Origin: an uncultured Mycoplasmatota bacterium
GTDB taxonomy: Bacteria > Bacillota_I > Bacilli_A > RF39 > UBA660
DNA: 41,432 bases
NCBI GenBank assembly: GCA_900551925.1
Contig: URXR01000001.1
Location: forward strand, 1-41,432
Direction of reading: 5' to 3'
The notes below the pieces were generated by a model. It saw nothing but the letters and a program-made list of their open reading frames with translations. It made no database searches and had not been told where the DNA came from. Of the stretch, positions 15,682 to 23,967 are shown in pieces. The position numbers were made by a program, and so were the translations under genes. Each line of letters begins with the position of its first letter. The first letter of the stretch is position 1.

Positions 15682-16388
15682 TAGTTATCTACTCCTACTT
15701 TTTTATAGACTAAATTAAACATAATAATACTTACTATAAACCAAACTGCTATTACTAATAAAGGCATATCAATATTAGAAAAGGTGGCAGTATGAGAGGA
15801 AATATCATGAAAAATTGTCATCATAGCATCAGTTGGTAAGAAACTAGAAATTTTGGATACTATTTGGTTATCGGTCATAGCTATGAAAAGTGGAGCCATA
15901 AAAATTATCATAAATGGCATGGAAAGTAAACCGGCGGACATTTGATTTTTAGATAAAAGTCCTACTACTGCACCAAAGAAGATTACTGCTAAGGCAACGA
16001 AAAGTCCTACTAGTTGATAAGCTAAAAATTCATTCATAGGTAGATTTACTAATAAATAGATTACTATATTATCCACTACTACGAAAAGTAAGCAAATTAA
16101 AGCTTTGGCGATTAAGATTTCGGTTGCTTTAACGTTATTTAACATTAAAGTTCTTAGAGTGTTTTTTTCTTTTTCTTCTGCTATAATAGTACCCATTAAG
16201 GCTACTGGTACCATAGCAATATTTAAAAGGACACATAAGGAAAAAGTAAATTCATTAGTTAGAGTATCCAAGTTTGAATATATTAAGGCAAAGGCTATAG
16301 GAAGTATCACATAGATAAAGACATTAAGATTTTTAGTTAAGTCTTCTATTCCTAGTTTAAATAAGGTCCAGATTTTAGATATACTCAT
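15681..16388 (-). CDS. ABC-2 type permease (NatB/YhaP-like)
   Basis: A 235-aa protein with six predicted membrane helices and the cytoplasmic EEKEKNTLRTL motif (about 71-81) typical of ABC-2 permeases. It lies downstream of the ATPase gene with a 4-nt ATGA overlap, so the two form one exporter. The substrate is unknown. GGGAGGG is the ribosome site. Confidence 0.88.
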   Translation of the reverse strand: MSISKIWTLFKLGIEDLTKNLNVFIYVILPIAFALIYSNLDTLTNEFTFSLCVLLNIAMVPVALMGTIIAEEKEKNTLRTLMLNNVKATEILIAKALICLLFVVVDNIVIYLLVNLPMNEFLAYQLVGLFVALAVIFFGAVVGLLSKNQMSAGLLSMPFMIIFMAPLFIAMTDNQIVSKISSFLPTDAMMTIFHDISSHTATFSNIDMPLLVIAVWFIVSIIMFNLVYKKVGVDN

Positions 16389-17194
16389 TTTAATTCCCTC
16401 CCTGTTAAACTTAAAAATATTTCGGCCAGATTTGGTTCTTCGGAATGAATTGATTTTATTGTTTTATCTTGGTTTTTTTCTAAAGCTTTGATTAGTTTTT
16501 CAGTACTTTTTGGTACAACTAGTTCTTTATCATCAGAAAATTTGATAATTATACTATTTTTAGAATATTTTTGTTTTAAAGCGGAAGGTGTATCTAGCTC
16601 TACTATCTCTCCTTTATTTAGGAAAGCTACCCTATCACACATTTTGTCAGCTTCTTCCATATTATGAGTAGTTAAAAAGATAGTTGCACCATTTTTTCTA
16701 AGGTCAAATAATAATTTGTGGATTTCTTCTACAGTTGCCGGGTCTAATGCGGCAGTTGGTTCATCTAAGAATAATAATTTAGGGTTATGAATAACAGCAC
16801 AAGCTAGAAGAAGTCGTTGTTTCATTCCTTTAGATAGATTTTTTACTTTTTGATCTTTACTATCCCATAATTTTACTTTTTTTAAGATTCTTTCTACTTC
16901 TTTGGTATCAGTTTTAGATAGTTCAGCGAAAAAACTTAAGTTACGATAGACTGTTAAACGTTCGTAAACGCCACTTGTGTCACTTAGAATACCTATTTCT
17001 TCTTTGTTTACTGATACTTTACTAGTGCCAGAAGTTGGTACTAACTGATTAGTTAGTATTTTGATAGTAGTGGTCTTCCCGGCTCCAGAGGGTCCTAGAA
17101 AACCAAATATTTCCCCTTCTTTAACATTAAAACTTATATTATTTAAGATTTTCTTTTTACCAAAAGACATATTTAAATTTTCTACTTTTATCAT
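16385..17194 (-). CDS. ABC transporter ATPase
   Basis: A 269-aa ATPase with Walker A GPSGAGKT (34-41), signature LSKGMKQRL, Walker B LLFLDEPTAALD and H-loop TTHNMEEAD. It pairs with the ABC-2 permease encoded next. The NatA/CcmA-like class exports drugs, peptides or sodium; nothing here fixes the substrate. AAGGAG lies 7 nt before the ATG. Confidence 0.93.
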   Translation of the reverse strand: MIKVENLNMSFGKKKILNNISFNVKEGEIFGFLGPSGAGKTTTIKILTNQLVPTSGTSKVSVNKEEIGILSDTSGVYERLTVYRNLSFFAELSKTDTKEVERILKKVKLWDSKDQKVKNLSKGMKQRLLLACAVIHNPKLLFLDEPTAALDPATVEEIHKLLFDLRKNGATIFLTTHNMEEADKMCDRVAFLNKGEIVELDTPSALKQKYSKNSIIIKFSDDKELVVPKSTEKLIKALEKNQDKTIKSIHSEEPNLAEIFLSLTGRELK

Positions 17195-17226
17195 ATAATT
17201 ACTCCTTGCTTTCTTTTTACATATTA

Positions 17227-17255
17227 ATTATAAAATGAGATATTCTAATTGTAAA
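17227..17255 (-). promoter_or_regulatory. Promoter of the minus-strand ABC operon
   Basis: -35 TTTACA (17250-17255), 17-bp spacer, -10 TATAAT (17227-17232). Confidence 0.8.
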
Positions 17256-17261
17256 GATTTT

Positions 17262-17290
17262 TTGGAGTTTGGGATTATTTATAGTATAAT
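17262..17290 (+). promoter_or_regulatory. Promoter of the DUF3592-like gene
   Basis: -35 TTGGAG (17262-17267, weak), 17-bp spacer, -10 TATAAT (17285-17290). Confidence 0.5.
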
Positions 17291-17327
17291 TTAGATATAG
17301 AAAATAGTTTTAAAAGGAGAATTAAAT

Positions 17328-17846
17328 ATGAAAGAATTAACAGATACTATTTTAATGCAAAGTATGGGACAAATTCATGCTCTTGCAATAATTTTTCCAG
17401 TAATATTACTTTTACTTGCACTAGTTATAATAATTATTCAGTACACTTCTAAAAAGAAATCTGCTAAGAATAATCAGAATGAGGTTACAAGAAATTTTAA
17501 AGGATATGGATATATAATTGCTATGGTAATTATTGTACTTTTAATAGGAGGATTATTTTTTAGTGTTTTTAATCTTTCTAAAACAGGAAAAGATAGTGAT
17601 TGGTATGTTACTATTGATTCTATAACAAGAAAATATGAAACTAAAGAAGTAAATGATCCTGGTACTAGAACAACTTATTATTATGTAGAAGTAAATGGTA
17701 GTGATGATGTTCATGTAACAAAATATGATTATGATAGTTTAGAGGAAAATGAATCTGTTTATGTTTTAAGACGTGAAGATGGTACGGCAGAAAAAGTTTA
17801 TTCAGTAAATGATTATCAATATACTGGTGAGAGATTAAGTGATTAG
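17328..17846 (+). CDS. DUF3592-like membrane protein
   Basis: A 172-aa protein with two membrane helices (about 16-38 and 62-84) around a basic cytoplasmic loop, then an outer beta-rich domain of about 85 aa (WYVTIDSITRKYET, TRTTYYYVEVNG, ESVYVLRREDGTA). The strand pattern resembles DUF3592 proteins, but I am not certain. Function unknown. AAAAGGAG is the ribosome site. No terminator is visible after it. Confidence 0.6.
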   Translation: MKELTDTILMQSMGQIHALAIIFPVILLLLALVIIIIQYTSKKKSAKNNQNEVTRNFKGYGYIIAMVIIVLLIGGLFFSVFNLSKTGKDSDWYVTIDSITRKYETKEVNDPGTRTTYYYVEVNGSDDVHVTKYDYDSLEENESVYVLRREDGTAEKVYSVNDYQYTGERLSD

Positions 17847-17976
17847 AAATTTTAGATAGTTTATAAATAGATATAATTATTTAAGCTTTAGTATTAATTT
17901 GGTAAACTCAACTTCTGATTCGTGTAATATTTTGCTAATTTAGTGTATAGTTAAATCAGGAAGGAGCGAAAACTAT

Positions 17977-18594
17977 ATGGATCAAATTAAAATTGGAAAA
18001 TTTATAAGCTTAAAAAGAAAAGAAAAAAGGCTAACTCAACAAGAATTAGCGGAAAAATTAAATGTAACTGATAGAGCTATCTCGAAATGGGAAAATGGAA
18101 AATGCTTACCAGATATAGGAACAATTCCAGAATTATGCAAATGTCTTGGTTTTACTGTTAATGATTTATTTAGTGGTAAGATTGTTGATAGGAAAGATAA
18201 TGAAAAAAAGCTAGAAGAAAATTTACTGGAAATGGTTAGAGTAAAGGAAAAACAAGATAAAGAATTATTATCATTAGAAATATTTATTGGTATATTTGTT
18301 TCTGTTATAATGCTAGCTTGTGTTTTTACGGCATCTTTCATTAATATGCCTTATTGGTTAAGAATACTGCTAATTATTTTAGGTTTTATTCCATTTATCA
18401 TTGGTATTTCTTATGCAATAAGAATAGAACAAATCGCGGGTTATTATGAATGTGATAATTGCCATTATAAATACGTACCAACTTATAAAAGTGTGCTATT
18501 GGCTATGCATTCTGGTAGAACAAGATATATGAGATGTCCTAAATGTGAGAAAAAGACTTGGCATAGAAAAATAATAAGCAACTTTTACAAATAA
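17977..18594 (+). CDS. XRE-family regulator with membrane helices and zinc ribbon
   Basis: A 205-aa protein. Residues 8-64 are an XRE/Cro helix-turn-helix (LTQQELAEKLNVTDRAISKWENGKCLP). Two hydrophobic helices follow at about 95-117 and 123-143. The C-terminal 55 residues contain CDNC and CPKC pairs, a zinc ribbon. A membrane-bound XRE regulator of this layout is common in Bacillota, but its signal is unknown. AAGGAG precedes the ATG. It lies at the border of the accessory region. Confidence 0.82.
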   Translation: MDQIKIGKFISLKRKEKRLTQQELAEKLNVTDRAISKWENGKCLPDIGTIPELCKCLGFTVNDLFSGKIVDRKDNEKKLEENLLEMVRVKEKQDKELLSLEIFIGIFVSVIMLACVFTASFINMPYWLRILLIILGFIPFIIGISYAIRIEQIAGYYECDNCHYKYVPTYKSVLLAMHSGRTRYMRCPKCEKKTWHRKIISNFYK

Positions 18595-18732
18595 ATTTTA
18601 AATGACTATATTTTAGATTATGTTATAATTCCAGGAATGGATAATTATGGCAGTTATAGAGTAAAGTGCAAATTAATAAGTAAAGCTTGGAAAAAGTTTA
18701 ATAAGAAAGTAACGAAGGATAAATTGTAAAAT

Positions 18733-18761
18733 TTGCAATAGCAATAAAATTATGCTACTAT
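18733..18761 (+). promoter_or_regulatory. Promoter of the 328-aa unknown gene
   Basis: -35 TTGCAA (18733-18738), 17-bp spacer, -10 TACTAT (18756-18761). Confidence 0.55.
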
Positions 18762-18784
18762 ATAACAATCGAAAGGAGTATGCA

Positions 18785-19771
18785 ATGAAACCAATAAGTA
18801 TTAGCAAAACATTAAATTTTGGAAAAGGTAGTATAGAAGTAAAATACAATGGTATAACTGCAAATGATAATGTTGACTTAGATAAAATAGAAACATTATT
18901 AGATAATTTTATAAATAATCATAGACACAATAATATGATAGAAAATGTCTCAATCATAAGAACAATATTAAAGGACTGTGAAGAAAAACTATTAGTTATT
19001 TTTTATCAGGATGAAAAAGGCTCAGAACTTGTTAAATATGATAATTTAAATTTAATATTATATGAAAAAAGTAAAAGAGAAGAAAATAATGATTATTATG
19101 ATAAATATAAGATTAAATATGAGCCAACTAGTGGTATAAAATTAGATTATAACAGTCATGAAACTGATATCACAAATTATCCAGATATTGAATTGATATC
19201 TAAAGAAATAACTGAAATAATAAAACAAATTTATTATTTAAAAAATACTAAAGCAGTTATGTTAGATATAAACGATAAAGAATTAATTGAAATATATAAA
19301 TTATTTTATAATGAAAATCCTAATTTTAGTAGCAAAGGTATAAATATAAAAGTTCAAGCAATGATGTCTATTTTAGCAAAGTTTGGTATTTCTCTATATG
19401 AGGATTATGGTTTTATTCTATTGGGAAAAGTAAAAATGCCTATATCATTAAATTTAGAACAAAGAGTCAATAAATTATATCCTTTAGGAGAAATAAGCAG
19501 TACTGAAGATAGTATAAAATTGGCTGATGAACCTAAAAAAATAATTAAGATTGTTGGAGAATGTATAAGAGAAGCAATTTCTAATGAACAAAGCCAAAAT
19601 GAAGCATTAATAACAATTAGTAAGGTTATTCACGCAGGAAGATATTGCCTTTCTTCTAATAGTGATATTAAGGAATTATCTGAATTTACTGAGCGTAATA
19701 CTGATGAGGTTGAATCAAGTATAAAACTAGTGAAACGTATTGAAAACAGAATTAATAAGCAAGTAAAATAA
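18785..19771 (+). CDS. Unknown cytoplasmic protein in accessory region
   Basis: A 328-aa protein I do not recognise. The start MKPISISK is set by AGGAG 6 nt upstream; the earlier ATG at 18752 lies within the promoter. No membrane segment or signal peptide is visible. It is rich in Asn, Lys and Ile, with a C-terminal helical part (ISNEQSQNEALITISKVIHAGRY, then ERNTDEVESSIKLVKRIENRINKQ). Ile is often ATA, unlike the core genes, which mainly use ATT, consistent with transfer. It stands alone between a promoter and a strong terminator. Confidence 0.72.
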   Translation: MKPISISKTLNFGKGSIEVKYNGITANDNVDLDKIETLLDNFINNHRHNNMIENVSIIRTILKDCEEKLLVIFYQDEKGSELVKYDNLNLILYEKSKREENNDYYDKYKIKYEPTSGIKLDYNSHETDITNYPDIELISKEITEIIKQIYYLKNTKAVMLDINDKELIEIYKLFYNENPNFSSKGINIKVQAMMSILAKFGISLYEDYGFILLGKVKMPISLNLEQRVNKLYPLGEISSTEDSIKLADEPKKIIKIVGECIREAISNEQSQNEALITISKVIHAGRYCLSSNSDIKELSEFTERNTDEVESSIKLVKRIENRINKQVK

Positions 19772-19774
19772 ATT

Positions 19775-19818
19775 GAAAAAGATGGTTATTAGCATTAGCA
19801 CTCATAATCATCTTTTTC
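19775..19818. terminator. Strong terminator, both directions
   Basis: A 15-bp stem with one G-T pair (19775-19789 with 19804-19818) ends the 328-aa gene on plus. On minus it follows the truncated gene remnant. Confidence 0.85.
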
Positions 19819-20007
19819 TTTTAATATATAATCTCTATAACTATTGATAAATTTAGAAAGTTTCATCAATTTTTTTAAATCTTCAGCATCTAATACCCTA
19901 TGATCGTATAAATCACGAGTAAATTGAATACATTTATCTTTTGATACAATTTCCAAGCTGATACGTGGTAGTTTATAAACAAAAAAACTAATCCATTTCT
20001 GAATTAG
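19795..20007 (-). pseudogene. 3' remnant of a protein-coding gene
   Basis: On minus, a 70-codon open frame without an ATG start or ribosome site ends at TAA (19795-19797). It reads protein-like: VYKLPRISLEIVSKD, then FTRDLYDHRVLDAEDLKKL, then FINSYRDYILKEKDDYEC. An in-frame stop lies at 20008-20010. It looks like the C-terminal end of a gene whose 5' part has been lost, perhaps by insertion of the neighbouring cassette. I do not recognise the family. Confidence 0.45.
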
Positions 20008-20105
20008 TTATTTATCAAAACTCGAAAAGTTCGAGCACATTTTATTATGGAGCGATTGATAAGAGGGTTTTAAACCTTTTATCAAAAAAATATCCCTCAC
20101 TCGTT
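19981..20105 (-). ncRNA. Predicted small structured RNA
   Basis: On minus, an extended -10 (TGTGCTATAAT, bases 20112-20122) would start transcription near 20105. The 125-nt product can form a compound 5' stem (GAGTG with CGCTC, enclosing AGGG with CCCT, and an alternative GATAA with TTATC), then a CTCGAA/TTCGAG hairpin at 20021-20035. It ends in a 9-bp terminator stem (19986-19994 with 20001-20009) followed by T7. No open frame fits. It begins 38 nt past the stop of the DUF5677-C15 gene, on the same strand. Its role is unknown. Confidence 0.5.
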
Positions 20106-20111
20106 AAATAG

Positions 20112-20122
20112 ATTATAGCACA
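20112..20122 (-). promoter_or_regulatory. Extended -10 promoter of the predicted small RNA
   Basis: TGTGCTATAAT on minus, with only a weak -35 (GTGTAT, 17 bp upstream). It is positioned just after the DUF5677-C15 stop codon. Confidence 0.45.
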
Positions 20123-20143
20123 TACATTGAAATAATACACTAA

Positions 20144-21688
20144 TTAATTATGAATTGATAGTGATTCTATAAAATTTGAAGTCACTTTTGCTAAATTTTC
20201 AAAATCATAATCTGAACTAATTGGTGGTATATGAACAAAGATCATTTTAATATCTGAAGAAATTTCCTGAATATATTTCATACCTTCATAGTATATATTA
20301 TTGCATAAATAGTTACCAGCATCATTAGATAACGAAAAAACTATCTTATTTGATGAAAGATATGATGTAAATTTTTTATAAGGAAATTTAGTTGTAATTT
20401 TATTATTATTTTTATTTCCAATCAATTCTATGTAAATATGATCACTATTAGGCTTTTGTCCAAATGCTATAATGTATTTGTAATTATTCTTATTTATTTT
20501 ATTTTTTAGTTCATTTACACTTGTGGAAAAACTATTCGTTAATTCCAGTTTATCAAGATTATTTGCACGAATTTGATGAAGTAGCATAGAAGATGAATTA
20601 TTTTTGCCTTTAAAGGAAGTTATTAAAATATTCGGATATATTCCTCTTAACTTGTTTTCTTTATTTTCAATTTTGATTTGTACTTTACTAGATTCAACTA
20701 TTATTTTATCTAAAAACTTATTCATAATTGAACATGTTGTCCATACATCAAGATTTGAATAAGTTAAAAAGAAATATGTAGAAATATGTACCAAAGATAT
20801 TGAAACATTTTGCATTGGTATAGATAATCCATAATTTGAGGGACCAACTAGTTTTAGCTTTTCTAAGTTTGGTATTACTCCTAATGATTCTTCATTGGCT
20901 TTATGATTACCATGTATATAGGCAGAAGATAGTTTATAATGTCCATATAACTTGTCCATATCAACTCTATCCTTTATTTCTTGAAAGGTAACTCTTTTTT
21001 TATTAAATATATCATTTGCCCAGCCATAATCTCCTTTAACATAGTCTTGTCCATATTTATCAATCATTAAATCATAGTTGTATTTTAAATTTTCAAAAGA
21101 TGCATCAGTATGATTTTGATGTCCTCTTTCTCTTGAAAATTTTTCATCTAAGTATTCCTGAATATGGTAATAATTTAAATATTTTTCACATAATTCTTGA
21201 TTATTTTCATCATATAGTAATTTACCAATTACTGATAATTCATAAAGTGTTCTCCAACGACTAAAAGCTCCATCAGGATAACCATTTTTAATTAATGTTA
21301 AACATTCTCTAGATATTAGTAATGCTCTAGCTTGAATATTTTGTAATGCATTAAACAATAAATTATTATTTTTATAAGCGTCTTCATAAAAAGTTTCAAC
21401 AAAAGAAGATGTACAACTAGTTATTAGTTCTATTAGTGCTTCAAAATAGTCAATTGGCTTTTTCCAAGTTTTATAAAGTCTATTAGTAAAATATCTATTT
21501 TCCTTTCTCACAGATTCTAGTTCTCGTCCTTTATCACTATCAAATCCCTTATAAAGAATATCTGAACCACTTTTAATAGAATGTTGCATTAGCTCAATAA
21601 GATAATCAGGATTTTTCTCAACTTTCTTTTCTATTATATCTTTATTATCTTCTATTAATTTCAATAACGCTTTATGATACTCATTCAT
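20144..21688 (-). CDS. DUF5677 protein fused to a pyroglutamyl-peptidase I (C15)-like domain
   Basis: A 514-aa protein. Residues about 80-330 look like DUF5677: a helical domain with LLISRECLTLIKNGYPDGAF, RWRTLYELSV and LSSAYIHGNH. Residues about 352-512 resemble peptidase C15: ILITSF at the start, IIAFGQ near 406-411, E421 in HIYIELIGNK, nucleophile C462 in SNDAGNYLCNNIYY, and H486 in FVHIPP. These match the Glu-Cys-His triad of pyroglutamyl peptidase, so the domain may be catalytic. AGAGAGG lies 6 nt before the ATG. It is the second gene of an operon, 18 nt after the HNH gene. A sensor-plus-protease layout suggests a defence effector; that is inference. Confidence 0.72.
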   Translation of the reverse strand: MNEYHKALLKLIEDNKDIIEKKVEKNPDYLIELMQHSIKSGSDILYKGFDSDKGRELESVRKENRYFTNRLYKTWKKPIDYFEALIELITSCTSSFVETFYEDAYKNNNLLFNALQNIQARALLISRECLTLIKNGYPDGAFSRWRTLYELSVIGKLLYDENNQELCEKYLNYYHIQEYLDEKFSRERGHQNHTDASFENLKYNYDLMIDKYGQDYVKGDYGWANDIFNKKRVTFQEIKDRVDMDKLYGHYKLSSAYIHGNHKANEESLGVIPNLEKLKLVGPSNYGLSIPMQNVSISLVHISTYFFLTYSNLDVWTTCSIMNKFLDKIIVESSKVQIKIENKENKLRGIYPNILITSFKGKNNSSSMLLHQIRANNLDKLELTNSFSTSVNELKNKINKNNYKYIIAFGQKPNSDHIYIELIGNKNNNKITTKFPYKKFTSYLSSNKIVFSLSNDAGNYLCNNIYYEGMKYIQEISSDIKMIFVHIPPISSDYDFENLAKVTSNFIESLSIHN

Positions 21689-21706
21689 AAAATACCTCTC
21701 TTTTGT

Positions 21707-22618
21707 CTATAATTTTATTTTGTTAATTTCTTGAATCATCTTACTATCATAGGTTACTAGCTCGTTTTCATTTTTCAGATATTTTATATTTAGTCCTATA
21801 AAGTTGAATAATTTTTTTTCTGTTTCTCGAATATTTGTAACCGATACATTAAACTTTTTTGCAGTATCTTGAAGTGTATGTGTTTTTATTTGTTTGTTGT
21901 AACCAAATCGATATTTGATTTTTTCAATTTCTGTTTTGTTAAAATTATTATTTAAATATTGAGAAATAAAATTATCTAACTCAAAAGATAGTTTGTAAAC
22001 TATTTTTGCAGTTTCTTCTTGTTGTTTATTTAAATGCAATTTAGAGAAAATGTTTTTAAGAGTTAAATCATTTTCTTTTTCTTTTCTGATATTATTTATA
22101 ACAAAAATTGAAACAATAATATCATAAAGCATTTCCTGAGTTAAATCTATTAATCCGTTTGCTAATTCATTAAAGTCTATAACTAATAATTCAGATTCAA
22201 AATTATTCCCACGCTTTAAATTGCATTCAGGACATAATATCCTAATATTATTTTCATCAGAGCTTCCACCTTTTGACCAAGGAATTATATGATCAAAATG
22301 AATATCTTTATCCAGAACACTTTTAGAACATAATTGACATATATTATTATCTCTTCTACTTACTTTTAATTGAACTTCTCTTGGAATAATTCTTGAAATA
22401 TTTCTGAGCTCTTTTGTTTCAGTAAATGGTTCTGCTACTTTGAATACAGGACAAATGTGTCCAAAGATTCTACATATCTTTTCTTTATTATCTTCTTCTT
22501 GTGGCATATATTCAACCAAAGAACCATAAGGGCAATATTTAATTTCCCAGCAAGGTTTACATACTGCTTTTATTCTTCGATTCCAATCAATATTTTTAGC
22601 CCAATTTTTAACTTCCAT
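21707..22618 (-). CDS. HNH endonuclease with N-terminal Cys cluster and sigma-4-like C-terminus
   Basis: A 303-aa protein. Residues 20-56 contain cysteines in CKPCWEIKYC plus C49 and C56, a probable metal site. Residues 78-137 are an HNH domain: CQLC (94-97), HFDHIIPWSKGG (107-118), N124 and CPECN (129-133). A helical middle follows. Residues about 226-276 resemble sigma-70 region 4 (RFGY, then TLQDTAKKFNVSVTNIRETEKKL), a DNA-binding helix-turn-helix. Nuclease activity on DNA is likely. It is first in an operon with the DUF5677-C15 gene. The extended -10 ATGATATAAT lies near 22641-22650. Confidence 0.8.
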   Translation of the reverse strand: MEVKNWAKNIDWNRRIKAVCKPCWEIKYCPYGSLVEYMPQEEDNKEKICRIFGHICPVFKVAEPFTETKELRNISRIIPREVQLKVSRRDNNICQLCSKSVLDKDIHFDHIIPWSKGGSSDENNIRILCPECNLKRGNNFESELLVIDFNELANGLIDLTQEMLYDIIVSIFVINNIRKEKENDLTLKNIFSKLHLNKQQEETAKIVYKLSFELDNFISQYLNNNFNKTEIEKIKYRFGYNKQIKTHTLQDTAKKFNVSVTNIRETEKKLFNFIGLNIKYLKNENELVTYDSKMIQEINKIKL

Positions 22619-22734
22619 AAGTATACCACTTCCTTTTATAATTATATCATACTTTCTTTAGTAATCTAGATAGGTATATAGCAATTTTTCTTTAAATATA
22701 GTACAATTTTATTAGCAAGTATTTTGGAGGTATT

Positions 22735-23406
22735 ATGGAAAATTTATTGAAAGAATTAATTAATAGTGTAAATAATTTAAATAGTTTTTCTTGGAACGAT
22801 TTTATTAATATACTCGCCTTAATAGGATCGTGGATAACAATAGTTTTTCTTCTTATTGAAAGGCGTGAGCATAATAGACCTTATTTACAAATTACATTTG
22901 AATTGGTTCGCTCAAGTTTAGCCTGTATTGTATTAACAAATACAGGAAATGTCCCTTTAACAATTAGAAATCTAAAGTTTGATGAAGAATTTATAAAACA
23001 ACTGCCAGAAACGGAGCAAAAGTTATTAAGAAAGCAAAAAAATGATATTAGAATATTTCCTGGTAAAAAATGGATAATTTGTTTAGGCGTAACAACATCT
23101 GATATCTTAAATAATTTTGAAAAAAAGAATTTAGAGATTTCTTATTCTTATTCAAAAATCAATAAAAATAAAATATATCAAGATAGTAGTAATATTGATT
23201 TTGAACAATATTCTGGGTTTCTAGTATATGTTTCTGAAATTGATGAATTAAAGCAGGTAAATGATAAAATTGAAAAACATACAAAAGAAATAAACAAAGA
23301 AATTAAAAAGGTTAGTGCGTCACTGGTTCAATATCAAAATTTAGAAAGTAAGTTTATAAATAGTATCATAGAACAGCATGATAAAAGTGAAGAAGGAGAG
23401 ATTTAA
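22735..23406 (+). CDS. Single-pass membrane protein with C-terminal coiled coil
   Basis: A 223-aa protein. One membrane helix at about 24-43 (FINILALIGSWITIVFLLIE) is followed by a beta-rich part (RPYLQITFELV, CIVLTNTGNVPLTIRNL) that looks like a small Ig-like or DUF4352-type fold. The final 50 residues are a Lys/Glu-rich coiled coil. I do not recognise a named family. GGAGG precedes the ATG. The next gene begins 3 nt after its stop, so the two are an operon, divergent from the HNH operon. Confidence 0.72.
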   Translation: MENLLKELINSVNNLNSFSWNDFINILALIGSWITIVFLLIERREHNRPYLQITFELVRSSLACIVLTNTGNVPLTIRNLKFDEEFIKQLPETEQKLLRKQKNDIRIFPGKKWIICLGVTTSDILNNFEKKNLEISYSYSKINKNKIYQDSSNIDFEQYSGFLVYVSEIDELKQVNDKIEKHTKEINKEIKKVSASLVQYQNLESKFINSIIEQHDKSEEGEI

Positions 23407-23408
23407 AA

Positions 23409-23963
23409 ATGAAAAATAATTATTTATTAGTCCATGGAAGTTTTGGAAGTCCATTTTCTAATTGGATTCCGTATCTAAGAAAAGAAATAGAAAATAAAAA
23501 ATTAGAAGTTTACACTCCAGACTTTCCAACAGGAGTTGGTTATCAAAACTATGAAAATTGGTCTAGGTTGTTAAAGACTTATGTTGAAGCAAATATTATA
23601 AATGAAAATACAATTATATTTGCTCATTCAATAGCACCTATCTTTATTTGTAAATTTCTAGTTGAAAATAAGATTAAAGTTAAAAGACTAGTTTTTGTCT
23701 GTGGTTTTAATAATTATCTTGGAATAGATAAAGATTATGATGCAGTTAATGAAAGTATGTATTTTGATAATCTTACAGATGTTAAGAATTGTTGTGATGA
23801 CATTGTATGTTTTTACTCTGATAATGATCCTTATGTAAAATATGAAGCTGAAAAAGATTTTGCTGATGCTATAACTGAAAATCAGATTATGATTTCAGGC
23901 GGTGGTCATCTAAATTCTGAAAGTGGATATACAGAGTTTCCTGAATTATTAAAATATTTATAA
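23409..23963 (+). CDS. RBBP9/YdeN-like alpha/beta hydrolase
   Basis: A 184-aa serine hydrolase of the RBBP9/YdeN family. The start LLVHGSFGSPFSNWIPYL gives the oxyanion region. The nucleophile is Ser in IIFAHSIAPIF (GxSxG variant AHSIA), the acid is Asp in YSDNDPYV and the base is His in SGGGHLN. The length is typical. The substrate of this family is poorly known. The ribosome site GAAGGAG is inside the end of the preceding gene, so they are coupled. Confidence 0.85.
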   Translation: MKNNYLLVHGSFGSPFSNWIPYLRKEIENKKLEVYTPDFPTGVGYQNYENWSRLLKTYVEANIINENTIIFAHSIAPIFICKFLVENKIKVKRLVFVCGFNNYLGIDKDYDAVNESMYFDNLTDVKNCCDDIVCFYSDNDPYVKYEAEKDFADAITENQIMISGGGHLNSESGYTEFPELLKYL

Positions 23964-23967
23964 CTAT

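Noticed and set aside
18637..18729. A 30-codon, lysine-rich open frame (MDNYGSYRVKC...) between the XRE and 328-aa genes
   Set aside because: It is short and has only a marginal ribosome site; a TATAAT 10 nt upstream would leave almost no leader. It may be chance or a remnant.
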